From Ascaphus truei (lineage: Eukaryota > Chordata > Amphibia > Anura > Ascaphidae): a DNA stretch of 64,000 bases. Under the pieces are notes generated by a model, which was not told where the DNA came from, ran no database searches, and saw only the letters and a list, made by a program, of their open reading frames with translations. Position numbers and translations under genes: made by a program. This document shows positions 20,397-31,189 of this stretch, in pieces; the first letter of the stretch is position 1, and every line of letters begins with the position of its first letter. Location of the stretch: NCBI GenBank assembly GCA_036426205.1, contig CM071568.1:39358066-39422065 (forward strand), written 5' to 3'.

Positions 20397-22684
20397 TGTA
20401 ACCAGGTCCCGCTGGTCCCCCGGTTCTTCCGCGTGCGTTCCCCTCTCCTCTTACCCTCCAGTGGTGGCGGGGATAGTCGTGGGTGTGGGGAGGTTGATGC
20501 GGGCGAGCGGGTCACCGGAAACCCGCGACAAGCGGCGGTACAGGGTGCCGCCATGTCAGGGAGGCTCGCGCATGCACAACAGAGCACCCCGGCGGACATT
20601 AGAAGTATCACGCATGCGCAGAGGCTTCACAGTTATGGCAGCCCTTACATACATGCTCCGCAGGGGAACTACAAGCCCGATAGTGCTTTGAGGCATAGAT
20701 CATGTGGCGCAGCTCACCCAATAGGTCTGTTAGGAGAATAGATACATTTGGCACACTTAGAGCGCGAGGTAGTTAGTTGGAGCCAGGACAGACAAGGGAA
20801 AGGTAGGGTCTGAGTGTCAGTGGCACTCAGATTAGGCCAGATAATCCCTTTAGGTTCCAGATAGGCCCCAATCATGTGTAGCTTGTAGCTGCTTCAGGAA
20901 AGGTCCTTAAATAGGGACGCTTCCCCATTTTACTGTTGTGTCAGGGACACAAGGAAGATGCTGTGTGGTGATTGCGGCATGAGGTCTGGGACCAGACCAC
21001 CGCAGTGTTTTCAAAGACTCTTAAAGGTGAGACACTCCTACCGGAGTATTGTATTGTATGTCTTTATTTATATTGCACCATTAATGTACAGTACATAGTG
21101 CTTCACAGTAGTAATACATGTGGTAATCAAATAAATAACAGATAATATAAATAACAGGTCATGGGAATAAGTGCTTCAGACATAAAAGTAACATTAAGGA
21201 AGAAGAGTTCCTGCTCCGAGGAGCTTACAGTCTTATTGGTAGGAAGGGAGAACGTACAGAGACAGTAGTAGGGAGTTCTGGTAAGTGCTCCTGCAGGGGC
21301 CAAACTTTATGTATCATGTGTTCAGAATATACACAGTGCTATTTATATGCTTCTTTAAGCAAGTGTGTCTTAAGGTGGGTCTTAAAGGTGGATAGAGAAG
21401 GTGCTAGTCGGGTACTGAGGAGAAGGGCATTCCAGAGGTGTGGGGCAGTCAGTGAAAAAGGTTTAAGGCGGGAGAGGGCTTTAGATACAAAGGGGGTAGA
21501 AAGAAGACATCCTTGAGAAGAACGCAAGAGTCTGGATGGTGCATAATGAGAAATTAGGGCTGAGATGTAAGGAGGGGCAGAAGAGTGTAAAGCTTTAAAA
21601 GTGAGGAGAAGAATGGAGTGTGAGATGTGGGATTTGATCAGAAGCCAGGAGAGGGATTTCATGGGGCGAGATGCTGAGACAGATCTAGGAAAGAGTAGAG
21701 TGATTCTGGCAGCAGCATTTAGGATAGATTGTAGGGGAAACAGGTGAGAGGCAGGAAGGCCGGATAGCAGGAGGTTACAGTAATCAAGACAGGAGAGAAT
21801 GAGGGCCTGAGTCAGAGTTTTAGCAGTCGAGCAACAGAGGAAAGGGCGTATCTTTGTTATATTGCAGAGGAAAAAGCGACAGGTTTTAGATATGATTTGA
21901 ATGTGAGGGGTGAATGTGAGAGAGGAGTCGAGTGTGACACCTAGGCAGTGTGCTTGGGCTACTGGGTGAATGATCGTAGTTCCAACAGTAATGTGGAAGG
22001 AGGTAGTAGGGCCAGGTTTGGGAGGAAGTATGAGGAGCTCTGTTTTAGCCATGTTGAGTTTAAGGCGGCGGAGGGCCATCCAGGATGATATAGCAGAGAG
22101 ACATTCAGAAACTTTGGTTTGAACAGCAGGTGTAAGGTCGGGTGTTGAAAAGTACATTTGTGTGTCGTCAGCATAGAGGTGATATTTAAACCCGCGGAGG
22201 GCCACATTGCTAGATCAGATGGATCCTCATTGCTAAGTCAGCCACACCGAGTACTGGAGTACTTGGCAGGTACCTCAACAAAGTGCACCAACAGTTCACG
22301 TTGTAGCGCTACTCCCTACACTTTTGGGTTTGCTGGACATTGGGAAAGGGACATCAGGGTATTAGTGCCTAGCTCCCAATGTACTTTTGGACACTCACTG
22401 GTGGTTCTGGGCGGGGTATTCATTATACTGGGAGGTGGTGTTATGTTATATGTGCTCTCAGTAAAGGTTGTTATTACTGTATATACTGTGTGTGTTTACT
22501 ATTACTATTGGTTCCTGTGAAGGGCTCCTCCCTCTATACTGGAATACCTTGCAGGTGGAGGCGCTGCACATGAGACGATAATTGTAAAACCCCAGGCTCC
22601 CCGTGGCGTAGGCTTGGGCCCTCTTTGAGCCAACAGGTAACGGCACTACCGTAGTCTCTTTATTTAGGGGGAAAGAGGGCTACA
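20397..22684 (+). mobile_element. Solo LTR split by an L2 insertion
   Basis: The LTR starts TGTAACCAGGTCCC at 20397 and ends GAGGGCTACA at 22684, flanked by the 4-bp duplication ATTA (20393-20396 and 22685-22688). Its two halves (20397 to about 21040 and about 22205 to 22684) match successive parts of the solo LTR at 11361. For example GTGCACCAACAG and CAGGTGGAGGCGCTGCAC occur after the break. An L2 LINE on the minus strand fills the middle. The order of events is therefore LTR element first, recombination to a solo LTR at an unknown time, then L2. Confidence 0.8.
21040..22205 (-). pseudogene. L2-clade LINE ORF2, C-terminal part with 3' UTR
   Basis: On the minus strand a 288-codon open frame starts just upstream of the catalytic box HLYADDTQMY at 22185-22175. 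It continues through LLILPPKPG, CLGVTLDSSLTF, LDYCNLLLSGLP and LNAAARI to the C-terminal WNALLLSTRLAPSLSTFKTHLKTH, the usual L2/CR1 ORF2 ending. The stop is at about 21339, and a 3' UTR extends to about 21040 with TTGTATTGTATG at its edge. The frame is uninterrupted, so this copy is much younger than the remnant at 2300-3115. It lacks the endonuclease and most of the RT (5' truncation), so it cannot act alone. Confidence 0.88.
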
Positions 22685-23695
22685 ATTACATTGTCAAAAG
22701 GTTCCCACTATCAATCTAAACTTGCGTTTGCTGTACTCTCTTAATCTTGTTGGGCTCCCTTATAATTGGATACACTCTGTAATGACAAGATAGAATTGTA
22801 CAGCTACTGTTAACTCGCACATGTGCATCCTGAACAACAACACTATTGCATTATACAATATTGCATCAAAACACTTTATTTGACACGTCTGTACTTCAAG
22901 CCCAATTCACGTCTCATTTTCCTGATGATGAACTCAGACATTGTCAGGTTATGATCTTGCTGCAGAACTTCTTTAACTGCGGAAGCACAACATTCATCAT
23001 TTTAATTGATGATCTCATCCACAATCCGCTTTGCCACCCTACAATCGTACCAAAATGTGAACGATTACAAGTGTGTATACGTATTTGTCACAGGACTGAA
23101 TAAAATATGACAATGAACAAACATTTTTTATTTCTACATAATTATCACAATTTGTTTTACAAGAAACGAGGGAGAAAGGAGCAAAAGGGGATGAGGGAGA
23201 AAGGAGGGAACAGAAACAATAATATTCTCATTCAGTAATATACAGTTAGACTGTTCATACAGTACAGTACTTACTCTGATCTGACCAAGCAAATTCTCTT
23301 TATAACTTTAGTCTTTGCATGGGCATGATAGCAGACACAGCTACAGTATGAGTGACGTCGAGGCCCAAGCTATTTAACCAGACTTGGATATGGCTTATTT
23401 GTTGTCCTCTCAGGGACATCTACCGTATTCTCATGCTCATCACCTTTGAAATAACTGTTCTGGGCATTTCTGCTTTTGAAAAGAAATGTAGCACAGTGAA
23501 CGTAAAGTAAAGTACAGTATGCACAGCATTTGTCATGTAACGTTAATGTTTACACCCTCGTTTAACACCTGCACCATCGAGTCAGGGATACAGTGCATAA
23601 AAGGTCAACCAAAATGGATCTCCTCCACAATGGCTGATCTGTCTCTGAAACAACTGCTTTCTGTCCAGTTACTGTATTGTGCTTAATCTTCTGAC
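22685..23695. other. 1 kb without recognisable feature
   Basis: AT-rich DNA. The small ORF at 22846-23103 has no motif or context. Nothing else is supported. Confidence 0.5.
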
Positions 23696-23697
23696 AT

Positions 23698-24410
23698 GGA
23701 TCAGTCCCAATTCTACACACGCAACAAGCGGCTAACTGCTGCTTTCCCTGAGAATAGAAAGAGAAAGTCAGCAGCTGTCTGCATGCCAAAGAAAAGATGA
23801 CCAAAAAGCCTACGGTGCCTAAAGAAAAGGCACTAAAAGTTCCCAAATCAAAACATCCTGGACCGGAAAATTGAAGAAAATTGGAACCGTCATAAATAAG
23901 GACATTGAATGGGTTCAAGCAAAAGTTGCCGAACCAGATGACACCTGGTCATCCCAAGCTGAAGATGAACAAGCCTCCAGCACCACCTATGCACAGCCAG
24001 ACATCCACCAGACAACAGAAGCCAAACCAGACGTCCCCTGCCGCACTGATGCACAACCAGGCGGCTCTCTGACAACTGAAGCAGAACAGGACTTCCCCTG
24101 TCCCACCGACGTCCAACTCCGATCACCCAGCCTTTTAGAGAGAGAATACTATTCCATCCTCACACCTTTTGTCAGGCCGAGCTCTGTGGGTCGTATACTT
24201 GGATCATTAAGTGACTACAGAAGAATTTGCAACACAACACAGCAATACAGGGAAAGAATGGAGGCAAAGTTGGATCAACTTTTGGAGAGAATGGAGGTGA
24301 TGGAGAGGGGCATGGGCAAAATTGACAATTACATTGCTGGGTTCTATTATTTTGTTTCTGTCCCTCCCCCTGTATGTCCGATGCAGGAGCAGGAGGGTGA
24401 CCTGGAGTAA
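23698..24410 (+). pseudogene. Unrecognised broken ORF with basic N-terminus and coiled-coil C-terminus
   Basis: From ATG at about 23698 the plus strand reads a basic segment with an NLS-like cluster (NRKRKSAAV..MPKKR) before a stop. A second frame from 23871 then gives 179 codons. This includes three imperfect 17-residue repeats of the form (A/T)(Q/E)(P/A)D..TTEA, then ERIL/YYSILTPFVRPSSVGRILGSL. It ends in a heptad-like, Glu/Met-rich helix (QQYRERMEAKL, ERMEVMERGM). This arrangement is reminiscent of DNA-binding or accessory proteins of DNA transposons, but no family is recognised. It is probably a transposon-derived pseudogene; a host gene is unlikely because of the in-frame stops. Confidence 0.4.
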
Positions 24411-24439
24411 CGCCATCCACCACCGGCACCTTTTATCTT

Positions 24440-24580
24440 CACCTCGAGGGTGAAGCCCCCAGAAGCCTGTCCTGTTCTCCTCCACAATACTGCAGGAGAC
24501 TCAGGTAATCCAGCAGGTATGCACCACACCACACCGTGTAATGGCGAAATCTCCCAGAGAGAAGGGGAAACACTGTTACA
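24440..24580 (+). mobile_element. LTR 3' portion (5' truncated)
   Basis: About 140 bp match the end of the LTR at 17559-18270 in the opposite orientation: GAAGCCTGTCCTGTTCTCCTC, then CAGGTATGCACCACACCAC and ACTGTTACA at 24580. The LTR start is missing, lost at the junction with the unrecognised ORF. Confidence 0.65.
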
Positions 24581-25130
24581 TTTGGAGACGCTGCTGTGAG
24601 CATCAGGACAGGCTTTCAACAAAGCAGAACTAGAAGGTAATAAAGGTAATAAGGAACGCTTCCAGAGAAAGTGCTGAATAAAGGAGGGAGGCTAGGTGTA
24701 GTGTCCGGGGGAACTCCTTTCCCCAATCACGGAGCTATGCTTTAGACTGCACTATCAGGTGAATGGTCTGGAGACACAAAGGCTATAGCTGTTCTAAGTC
24801 ACCCTGAGGCGAGTAGTTGGGATGCCTAAAGGGGGTGCTCTGGTTAACTTAGTCCCAGGGGCCTCTGGAGAAGGTCCGCGATGCTGGCAGTCAAGAGGAG
24901 GTGGCACCGGTACTGATAGGGAGTATCTTAGAAGGCGTGCCTGACGTACAAGGTGTCTAGACCCCTCTGTTGGAAGAAGCCTAGATACTACTAGCCGTAG
25001 CCAGATCATGGAACCACATGCTTGCAATGGACTGTGAACATGTGAAGTATACCACAGAAAGAGTTTTGCTTTGCCTGGGGTATATTGATGTTCCACTGTC
25101 AGATACTATCATGTGCTGGAGATGTACCAG
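24581..25130 (+). pseudogene. 5' internal region of an LTR element, second copy
   Basis: TTTGGAGACGCTGCTG follows the LTR end directly. The sequence then parallels the minus-strand copy at 16976-17558 over some 500 bp, including AGATACTACTAGCCGTAGCC and ATGCTTGCAATGGACTG. The ORF start is preserved but the frame is lost after GYIDVPLSD. Conserved spacing in two copies identifies the leader plus gag-like start of one family. The remainder of the element is absent. Confidence 0.55.
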
Positions 25131-25379
25131 GAGAGCGGGCCCCCTGCCAAATTGTGAGGGTCGCGCTGTGCTGAATCACTTTATTTCACTAAAAATGGTG
25201 GTTTCCATGCCAGGGAGTGCACCGTGTGGACTGCGTGATCTAAAACGGTGGTTCCCGCCTAACTGGGAGACTGGGTGGGTAGTTTGCAGAAAGTTTTCAG
25301 CACTTTCCTCTGCAAAGCCTGTGTGGGGCGTAGCGCAAAAGCAGGAGCTGTGCCCATCTATTCGATGAGTGGCTAAACG
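25131..25379. other. Unassigned GC-moderate segment
   Basis: The segment carries CCAAATTGTGAGGGTCGCGC, AAAATGGTGGTTTCC and AAACGGTGGTTCCCG, hinting at an internal duplication. No ORF or TIR pair was established. Confidence 0.35.
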
Positions 25380-25506
25380 CTGATATATATATATATATAT
25401 ATATATACTATAAAAATACTAAATGCGCAAATTAAAACAATTAAACCAAAAAATAGTAACAGTTGCTGCCTGAATGTTAAGCTATACACAATAGCACATA
25501 TATAGG

Positions 25507-26062
25507 GGAAGGGAAAAACATCGGCGCAAAACTGCTAACTAAACAATAAAATTGTGCATAAATGGACTGAGGATATATTGGGGATTGCTCGTTGCTCTGA
25601 AATAAAATGAAGAGAAAACAAAATATGGTGAAGTACGTTTTAGTAAAAGTATATGCGCAAAAGTAGATCGCTATTTACAAAGTAGCAGATGTTAACAAGC
25701 ATATAGGATATAATAATCCTCTCCGTCAGCAGTTTAGTTAGCAGTTTTGCGCCGATGTTTTTCCCTTCCCATATATATATATACATACATTACCCAGACT
25801 CAAGGCTTGGAGAAAGGATACAGCACAACTTTAATTTATATTCAAAGAAATGTGTATTGAAAAATCTCTACGCCTTTGGTCTGGGTAATGTATGAGTATA
25901 TATATATATATATATAGGAAGGGAAAAACATCGGCGCAAAACTGCTAACTAAACTGCTGACGAGAAGGCTTGGAGAAAGGATACAGCACAACTTTAATTT
26001 ATATTCAAAGAAATGTGTATTGAAAAATCTCTACGCCTTTGGTCTGGGTAATGTATGAGTCT
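25507..26062. repeat. Nested inverted and direct repeats (A, A', B, A, B)
   Basis: Block A (GGAAGGGAAAAACATCGG then CGCAAAACTGCTAACT) occurs at 25507-25544. It recurs inverted at 25724-25770 and again direct at 25917-25962; the last two are essentially perfect 46-bp reverse complements. Block B (about 95 bp, with GGCTTGGAGAAAGGATACAG and CTACGCCTTTGGTCTGGG) occurs at 25804-25898 and again at 25968-26062. TATATA tracts separate the blocks. The order A, A', B, A, B suggests a serial duplication or twin-primed retro-insertion at a TA microsatellite. Confidence 0.8.
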
Positions 26063-26130
26063 CGATTTTTGTTTATGATACATGCACATGCTAATATTAT
26101 GCCAGTACTTGATTTAGGTGTGCATATTGT

Positions 26131-26167
<37 letters not shown>

Positions 26168-26171
26168 GGAT

Positions 26172-26300
26172 TTCAGGCAAAGGATGACACATTGTGTGCC
26201 CATTTGCATGTCATTTCCTAGAATCCCTTGTTGCAGTGGGAGCACTGTATGCTAGGTGATAATGGTGAAAGGTAGGGTTGCAGACCTATCTAAGACATGT
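26172..26300. repeat. Single arm of the 19.6-20.0 kb fold-back family
   Basis: GCCCATTTGCATGTCATTTC, then TTGCAGTGGGAGCACTGTA and GTGATAATGGTGAAAGG, match the right arm at 19896-19988. The opposite arm and hammerhead-like loop are absent; a TA microsatellite lies immediately to the left. Confidence 0.7.
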
Positions 26301-26416
26301 CAATCTGCTCACAAGTGTGTGTATATATATATTTATATATGCCAAGATCGGACGCCAGTTCTTGAGGTCGCACCTCTCCCCCTTCCTCTTGTACAAGAGC
26401 ATCAGCATTACTTCTC

Positions 26417-26721
26417 TAAGGCTAAGACCCCGCTCCCTCAGTCAGCGCGCCCGCACTGCAGACAGTCGGGGCGCTGACAGACACAGACCACGATATGTGG
26501 TCTGTAGGGAGCGGGAGCCGGAGCGGGAGGTGGGCGGGAGTGGGAGGCTTGAGCGGGAGGGGGGGCGTGGCTTGAGCGGAGGGACCCGCTACTTCCAACA
26601 CCCCCCCTCCCTCCACGGGCTCGGGCTGGAGCTGTAATGGAAGGTAATCCATGGAAGGTAATCAAAAGCAACACACACACACACGCAGGCACTCATACAC
26701 ACACACACGCACGCAGGCACT

Positions 26722-26764
<43 letters not shown>

Positions 26765-27104
26765 ACACAGAGGCAGGCACTCATGCACTCAGACACACAC
26801 ATACACAAACACAGACAGGCACTCACACTGCTTTCCCTCCACACTCCTCCCCGCTCCCTGAAGCCTCTCCTCCTCCCGAAGGCTCTCCTCCTCATTGGCT
26901 CACAGCCACACCACGTGACGCGTCGACGCTAGGGATGACAATTCTCTTGAATCCCCTAGCGGCTGACGCGTCACAGCGTGTAGTGAGCTGTGCAGCCAGG
27001 GGGGACCGGGTCCAGCTCGGGAGGATTCCCCTGCTGGTGGGGAACTCTCGTGTGGCCGCCCGCGCCGCCGGGCGCAGCGGGTCCCAGCCCTTAGCGTTGA
27101 GGGA
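26417..27104. mobile_element. GC-rich TIR element with (CA)n interior
   Basis: The left end CTAAGGCTAAGACCCCGCT and the inverted right end CTAAGGGCTGGGACCCGCTG are similar, which suggests terminal inverted repeats. Related GC-rich ends occur at 32105, 53593 and 63846. The interior contains a CA microsatellite (about 26674-26815) and CpG-rich flanks. No exact target duplication was found, so the boundaries are approximate and the superfamily is open (hAT-like by end style). Reading frames here are products of repeats and GC richness. Confidence 0.45.
26674..26815. repeat. (CA)n / AGGCACTCA minisatellite
   Basis: ACACAC tracts alternate with GCAGGCACTCATACAC-type units (at least four). The array gives Cys/Val and Thr/His-rich spurious ORFs. 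Confidence 0.85.
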
Positions 27105-27477
27105 ATCCTGCCCTCTGCTTCCATCTTCCTGTAAAGCTTGAGTAGGTCCAGGATGATCAGGTCCCACAGCTTTGTCTATAACTCAGCTGAGATGCCTGTG
27201 AGTTAGACTCGTGACAGCAGTAGATGTTTCCTTTTATGATTTATTTTGTTCTTAAAGTGACGATGTTTAAAATGTTTAGTGTCACTAATGGAGAAATAAA
27301 CCGCTGAAGGTTGAGGACTGAGTGCCCCTTGTGTATATACACGTGTTTGTCCCCCCTTTTCAACAAATTAAACCCTAGATAACTTTTTCTTTCTTGCTTT
27401 GCTCAATCATATGATCCCGGTATAAAGGTGTTAAAAGACCTCGTCTCCCGTGACACTTATCAAAAATGATATATAGT

Positions 27478-27480
<3 letters not shown>

Positions 27481-27516
<36 letters not shown>
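27481..27516. repeat. (TA)n microsatellite
   Basis: TATATA run followed by CGTATTCAATAATATATATTC. Confidence 0.85.
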
Positions 27517-27599
27517 GTATTCAATAATATATATTCAGCAGTATTGTAATCCTATCGTTTTGCAAGTTAAAATACAATGTGTATATTTTTACACTTCTT

Positions 27600-27920
27600 G
27601 TACAACCCATGGAGACTGTGATGGCAGATACAATAGATTTGTTTAAAAAAAGGTTGGACATCTTTTTAGATGGGAAAGGTATACAGGGATATACCAAATA
27701 AGTATACATGGGAAGGATTTTGATCCAGGGATTAATCCGATTGCCAATTCTTGGAGTCAGGAAGGAATTAATTTTTCCCCTTAATGGGGTTTTTGTTTGC
27801 CTTCCTCTGGATCAATAAGTAAGTATAGATATAGGATAAAGTATCTGTTGTCTAAATTTAGCATAGGTTGAACTTGATGGACCTAAGTCTTTTTTCAACC
27901 TCATCTACTATGTAACTATA
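27600..27920 (+). mobile_element. CR1-like LINE 3' end
   Basis: The plus strand encodes a short ORF2-like tail (MADTIDLFKKRLDIFL..GKGIQGY), similar to the C-terminus of CR1-type ORF2. A 3' UTR follows with TTGCCTTCCTCTGGATCA and GGTTGAACTTGATGGAC, ending in CTATGTAACTAT. A second copy of this tail lies at 48788-49070. CR1 elements typically end in short microsatellite-like repeats, which fits the ATGTAACTAT end. It is heavily 5'-truncated. Confidence 0.75.
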
Positions 27921-28958
27921 TTACAAAGTGTTTAACTAATGATCATATCTAGCTCAACATCTTGATTTATTTCTTGATAAATTTATAGTTTCATAAAAGG
28001 AAACATACTGTACTTGAGCAATATTTTGCCTGGTGGTCTGACCAAGGTTACCATGCGGTGGAGTTTGCAGGCATGTGTGGAACTTTTACAGTCATAATAT
28101 TTATAATTTATTATGAAGATATGTATAATTAATGTCAGGTTGAGGCACGATGCAGAATGTGTGCAAGGAGAAAAAAACACAAGAAGATCTTAGTGTATAA
28201 TTAGGGGAAGATAATCGTGCTCAACATTCAAGAATTGATGTAACCTAAAATTAAATGTCTAATGTCATCAACTCCTTCACACTTTAATCATTTTCTAAAT
28301 TGTGAATTGGGCTGTTACTGTGACAGCTTTGGCCAGACATCATATTTTCATTCACACCCTTACTACTTGGCAGTCTGCCCTTCTTTGCTCCCATATAGAT
28401 CTAGCAACATTTTGGGAGATAACACAAAGCTGGCAGTGAGCCTGCAACAGTAGAATCTCAGCATTCTTCTCCACTTGTCAACTTGGTGCATTTTGCTACA
28501 TTAACCATGTAGCCATTCACATAAATTATACTTATGCCTTGTTTGGCTTTATGGTTCTCATCAGAGTCCATTCTAAAACATGACCTTTTGTTCCTGCTCT
28601 CAGTCAAAAAAAGGACCAACAATTTTTAAACATGATTTTTTTTTTTACTTATCAGTCTCTATAACTTGCTCTGATAGACTCCAATGGTAGTGCAGGACAG
28701 TACATATCTGAAGTATTTGACATGCAGTGTGGGGTTTAGGGACAGCCTCCAAAAAGTAGATAACATGCTTTATGACCCTAATGTCTGGAAACATTTTAGC
28801 TGATTGCAGTCATGTAACCTTTAGTAACTCTGAGTGTGTAATGAATATTTATCTAACAGGTCCTGATATAAAGTTGCTACAAAATTAAACAGCACATTCC
28901 TGTCTTTAAACCTTTGGTACCAGATTTGCAATGCACTTAAGGGTGTTGGCATTTAAAG
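27921..28958. other. 1 kb without recognisable feature
   Basis: AT-rich DNA, no ORF with support, no TIR or LTR ends noticed. Confidence 0.5.
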
Positions 28959-28973
28959 TACCATAAATATACT

Positions 28974-29175
28974 AACAATCCAAAAAATAGTACCAGCACT
29001 CTCTGTCTCACAGCTACAGATTAAGCGAATACTGAGCTGTGAGACAGAGAGTGCTGGTACTATTTTTTGGATTGTTAGTACTTCTGAAGGGTATTAGGGT
29101 CCCTTCCTGTTCCGTGCACCCTGCAACCTTGCTGAGTCATTGTGTCAGAGTGCTGTCTATCACCACCCCCCTTTC
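28974..29175. mobile_element. Short retro-insertion with 15-bp TSD and 46-bp inverted arms
   Basis: An exact 15-bp direct repeat TACCATAAATATACT flanks the segment (28959-28973 and 29176-29190). A long perfect inverted repeat lies at its left side: 28970-29015 against 29035-29080, sharing CCAGCACTCTCTGTCTCACA. The left arm overlaps the TSD by a few bases. The AATCCAAAAAATAGTACCAG edge resembles AATCCAAAAAATGAGCACCAG in the PLE-derived region at about 56620. A variable-length TSD with an inverted 5' piece fits target-primed reverse transcription, so a dead PLE-type fragment is likely. Confidence 0.7.
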
Positions 29176-29190
29176 TACCATAAATATACT

Positions 29191-29839
29191 GTTTGTTAAA
29201 ATACGCCTCCTGTCATGTAACACTTTTAAGAAACTACTAGTGCAAGTTGATCATGGTGAGTTGTGAAAAGTAGAGTGCTTTTACTGTATAGTTAGGAAAA
29301 GGCTCGGTAGCCTAATTATGGCACTAATACACTTACCATTTGAATTGCATTTTCTATTCGATCTTGTTTACAAATGCCATTTTAAATGTCTTCAAGTCAT
29401 ATTTATTAGTTTATTTAGTTTAAATGCAAACATTTTTCTGTGCTAATTTGATGCAACACAATGTTTGTCCTGTATTACATTTAAATGTAATTATATTGTA
29501 ATTAGCACTTTAGGAGGCATTTCAATAGCATGCAGATCCCAAGAAATCCACCTCCATCTTAATAAATGCGTCCATATTTTGCACCATGCACTGAGGTGCC
29601 TGTTGCCATTATATTTAAGTGCAATGTATCTATACAGATGTAGCCAGTCATCTTCTCTTGAGCCGAGGGAATAAAAACATTTTCCTATGGCTCTGGGGAA
29701 GGTGAGAGCTGCAGTTACATACTGTAGGCCCTTACTCTAAAAACTATCGCACAGAAATCCCCATTGACTTCAATAAGGCTTCTCAAGTGATATCACTGGT
29801 TCTGTGCTAATGCAGCTTATAGAACAAGTGTCTCAAAAG
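29191..29839. other. Intergenic, no feature recognised
   Basis: AT-rich DNA without supported ORF or repeat structure. Confidence 0.5.
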
Positions 29840-30045
29840 TAACTCACCACTGCTCACTTAATCTTCGGCTACATCTGGATGTCTTCCATCATCCCTTTAG
29901 ATTGTAAGCTCTTTGGGGTAGATATTACCATCCTTGTGATGGCATTTTTCTTTAATTTTCTATAGCTAACCCTATATATAGCTGTCAGTATTTGTAATCA
30001 TTCATATGCTCCCTCTGTAAAGCACTATAAATAATATACTGTAGT
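29840..30045 (+). mobile_element. L2-type LINE 3' tail
   Basis: TTTAGATTGTAAGCTCTTTG at about 29900 and TGTAAAGCACTATAAATAA near 30020 are the characteristic ends of L2-type LINE (and L2-tailed SINE) 3' UTRs. No ORF2 sequence precedes it. Confidence 0.75.
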
Positions 30046-30591
30046 GTTAGAGCTATCAAAGACAAGATTGATATATATTTTTTGTAAATCCATAGATTCT
30101 ATATTTTAAGAAAACTATATAAAAATAAGTGTTTTTGTAAAAGGAAATGTGTATGAAGCAGTTGTACATCAAATTCTAGGTGGGATAGTTTGTCCACTTT
30201 ATTTGTTACTACAGTATACTGTATGGTCAAGTAAAAAAGTGGAGGATATCATCTCCAGGTTTAGATAGGAATCGTTGACTCTGAATGTCCCATGTATGCT
30301 CATGTTATGACACAACAACAATGTTCTTTCAATATTAATGATATTTGAATTCAACAATTAATTTGATAGTAACTTGCACGCACAATCATATTGAGTTAAT
30401 ACTTTAATAGCATCTGAAATTGCTAAGCAGTCTGTTTTCTTTCTAGATATCAATCTCAGAATTTCTGAGGAAAAGAATCTTAAGACCGATTTGTTTAGAA
30501 AGTCTATAGCTACCAACAACTTATTACATTTCTCTAGCTCTCAACCTCCTTTTAGAAGAAAAAATTGTGATCAGGCGCTCATACAGTACAC
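30046..30591. other. Intergenic, no feature recognised
   Basis: AT-rich DNA without supported ORF or repeat structure. Confidence 0.5.
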
Positions 30592-30593
30592 TA

Positions 30594-30864
30594 CAGGCAT
30601 ACCCCGCTTTAACATACGCAATGGGACCGGAGCATGTATGTAAAGCGAAAATGCACTTAAAGTGAAGCACTCCCTTTTTTCCGCATTTGTAACAGGCTCT
30701 ATAGTCTCCCTGCTTGCACACAGCTTCGGTAGAGGTAGGGAGCCAGTATTTCTGTTCGGGACGTGCTGACTGGCGCATGCGTGAGCTGCCGTTTGCCTAT
30801 TGGGCGATATGTACTTACTCGCGAGTGTACTTAAAGTGAGTTTCCTTAAACAGGGGTATGCCTG
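30594..30864. mobile_element. Tc1/mariner-like MITE, 271 bp
   Basis: The ends CAGGCATACCCCGC and GGGGTATGCCTG are inverted repeats flanked by TA on both sides (30592-30593, 30865-30866), the target of Tc1/mariner elements. A second copy sits at 43842-44172. The copies share GCAATGGGACCGGAGCATG, AACAGGCTCTATAGTCTCC and TTTGCCTATTGGGCGATATG. This copy lacks about 60 bp present in the other. No transposase is encoded. Confidence 0.8.
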
Positions 30865-31189
30865 TATATAAGGTCTATTTGGGTGAAAACAATCTCTTAT
30901 CAACATACGGGCTCATGCAGACCTCTTGGTCTATGTGATTATAATATGCAATAAAATAAAATCAGTGATGTGAATGTTAAATTAACCAACACTTCTCAAT
31001 AGGGGAGAGGGGAAAAGAAGGGAAGCTCTTGCAACAGTCTAGTAGTATTGAAAAAGGTACCTGGGCTTATAAATTTATAGCAAACAAAAACTTGCCAAGA
31101 AAAGAAAGAAACCCCTTTTAAACTAGCACTCAATTCTTTATATATGGTATATGATTTAATTTAATTAAAATGTAACTTTTAATGGTATA
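30865..31189. other. Intergenic, no feature recognised
   Basis: AT-rich segment between the MITE and LTR; nothing supported. Confidence 0.5.
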
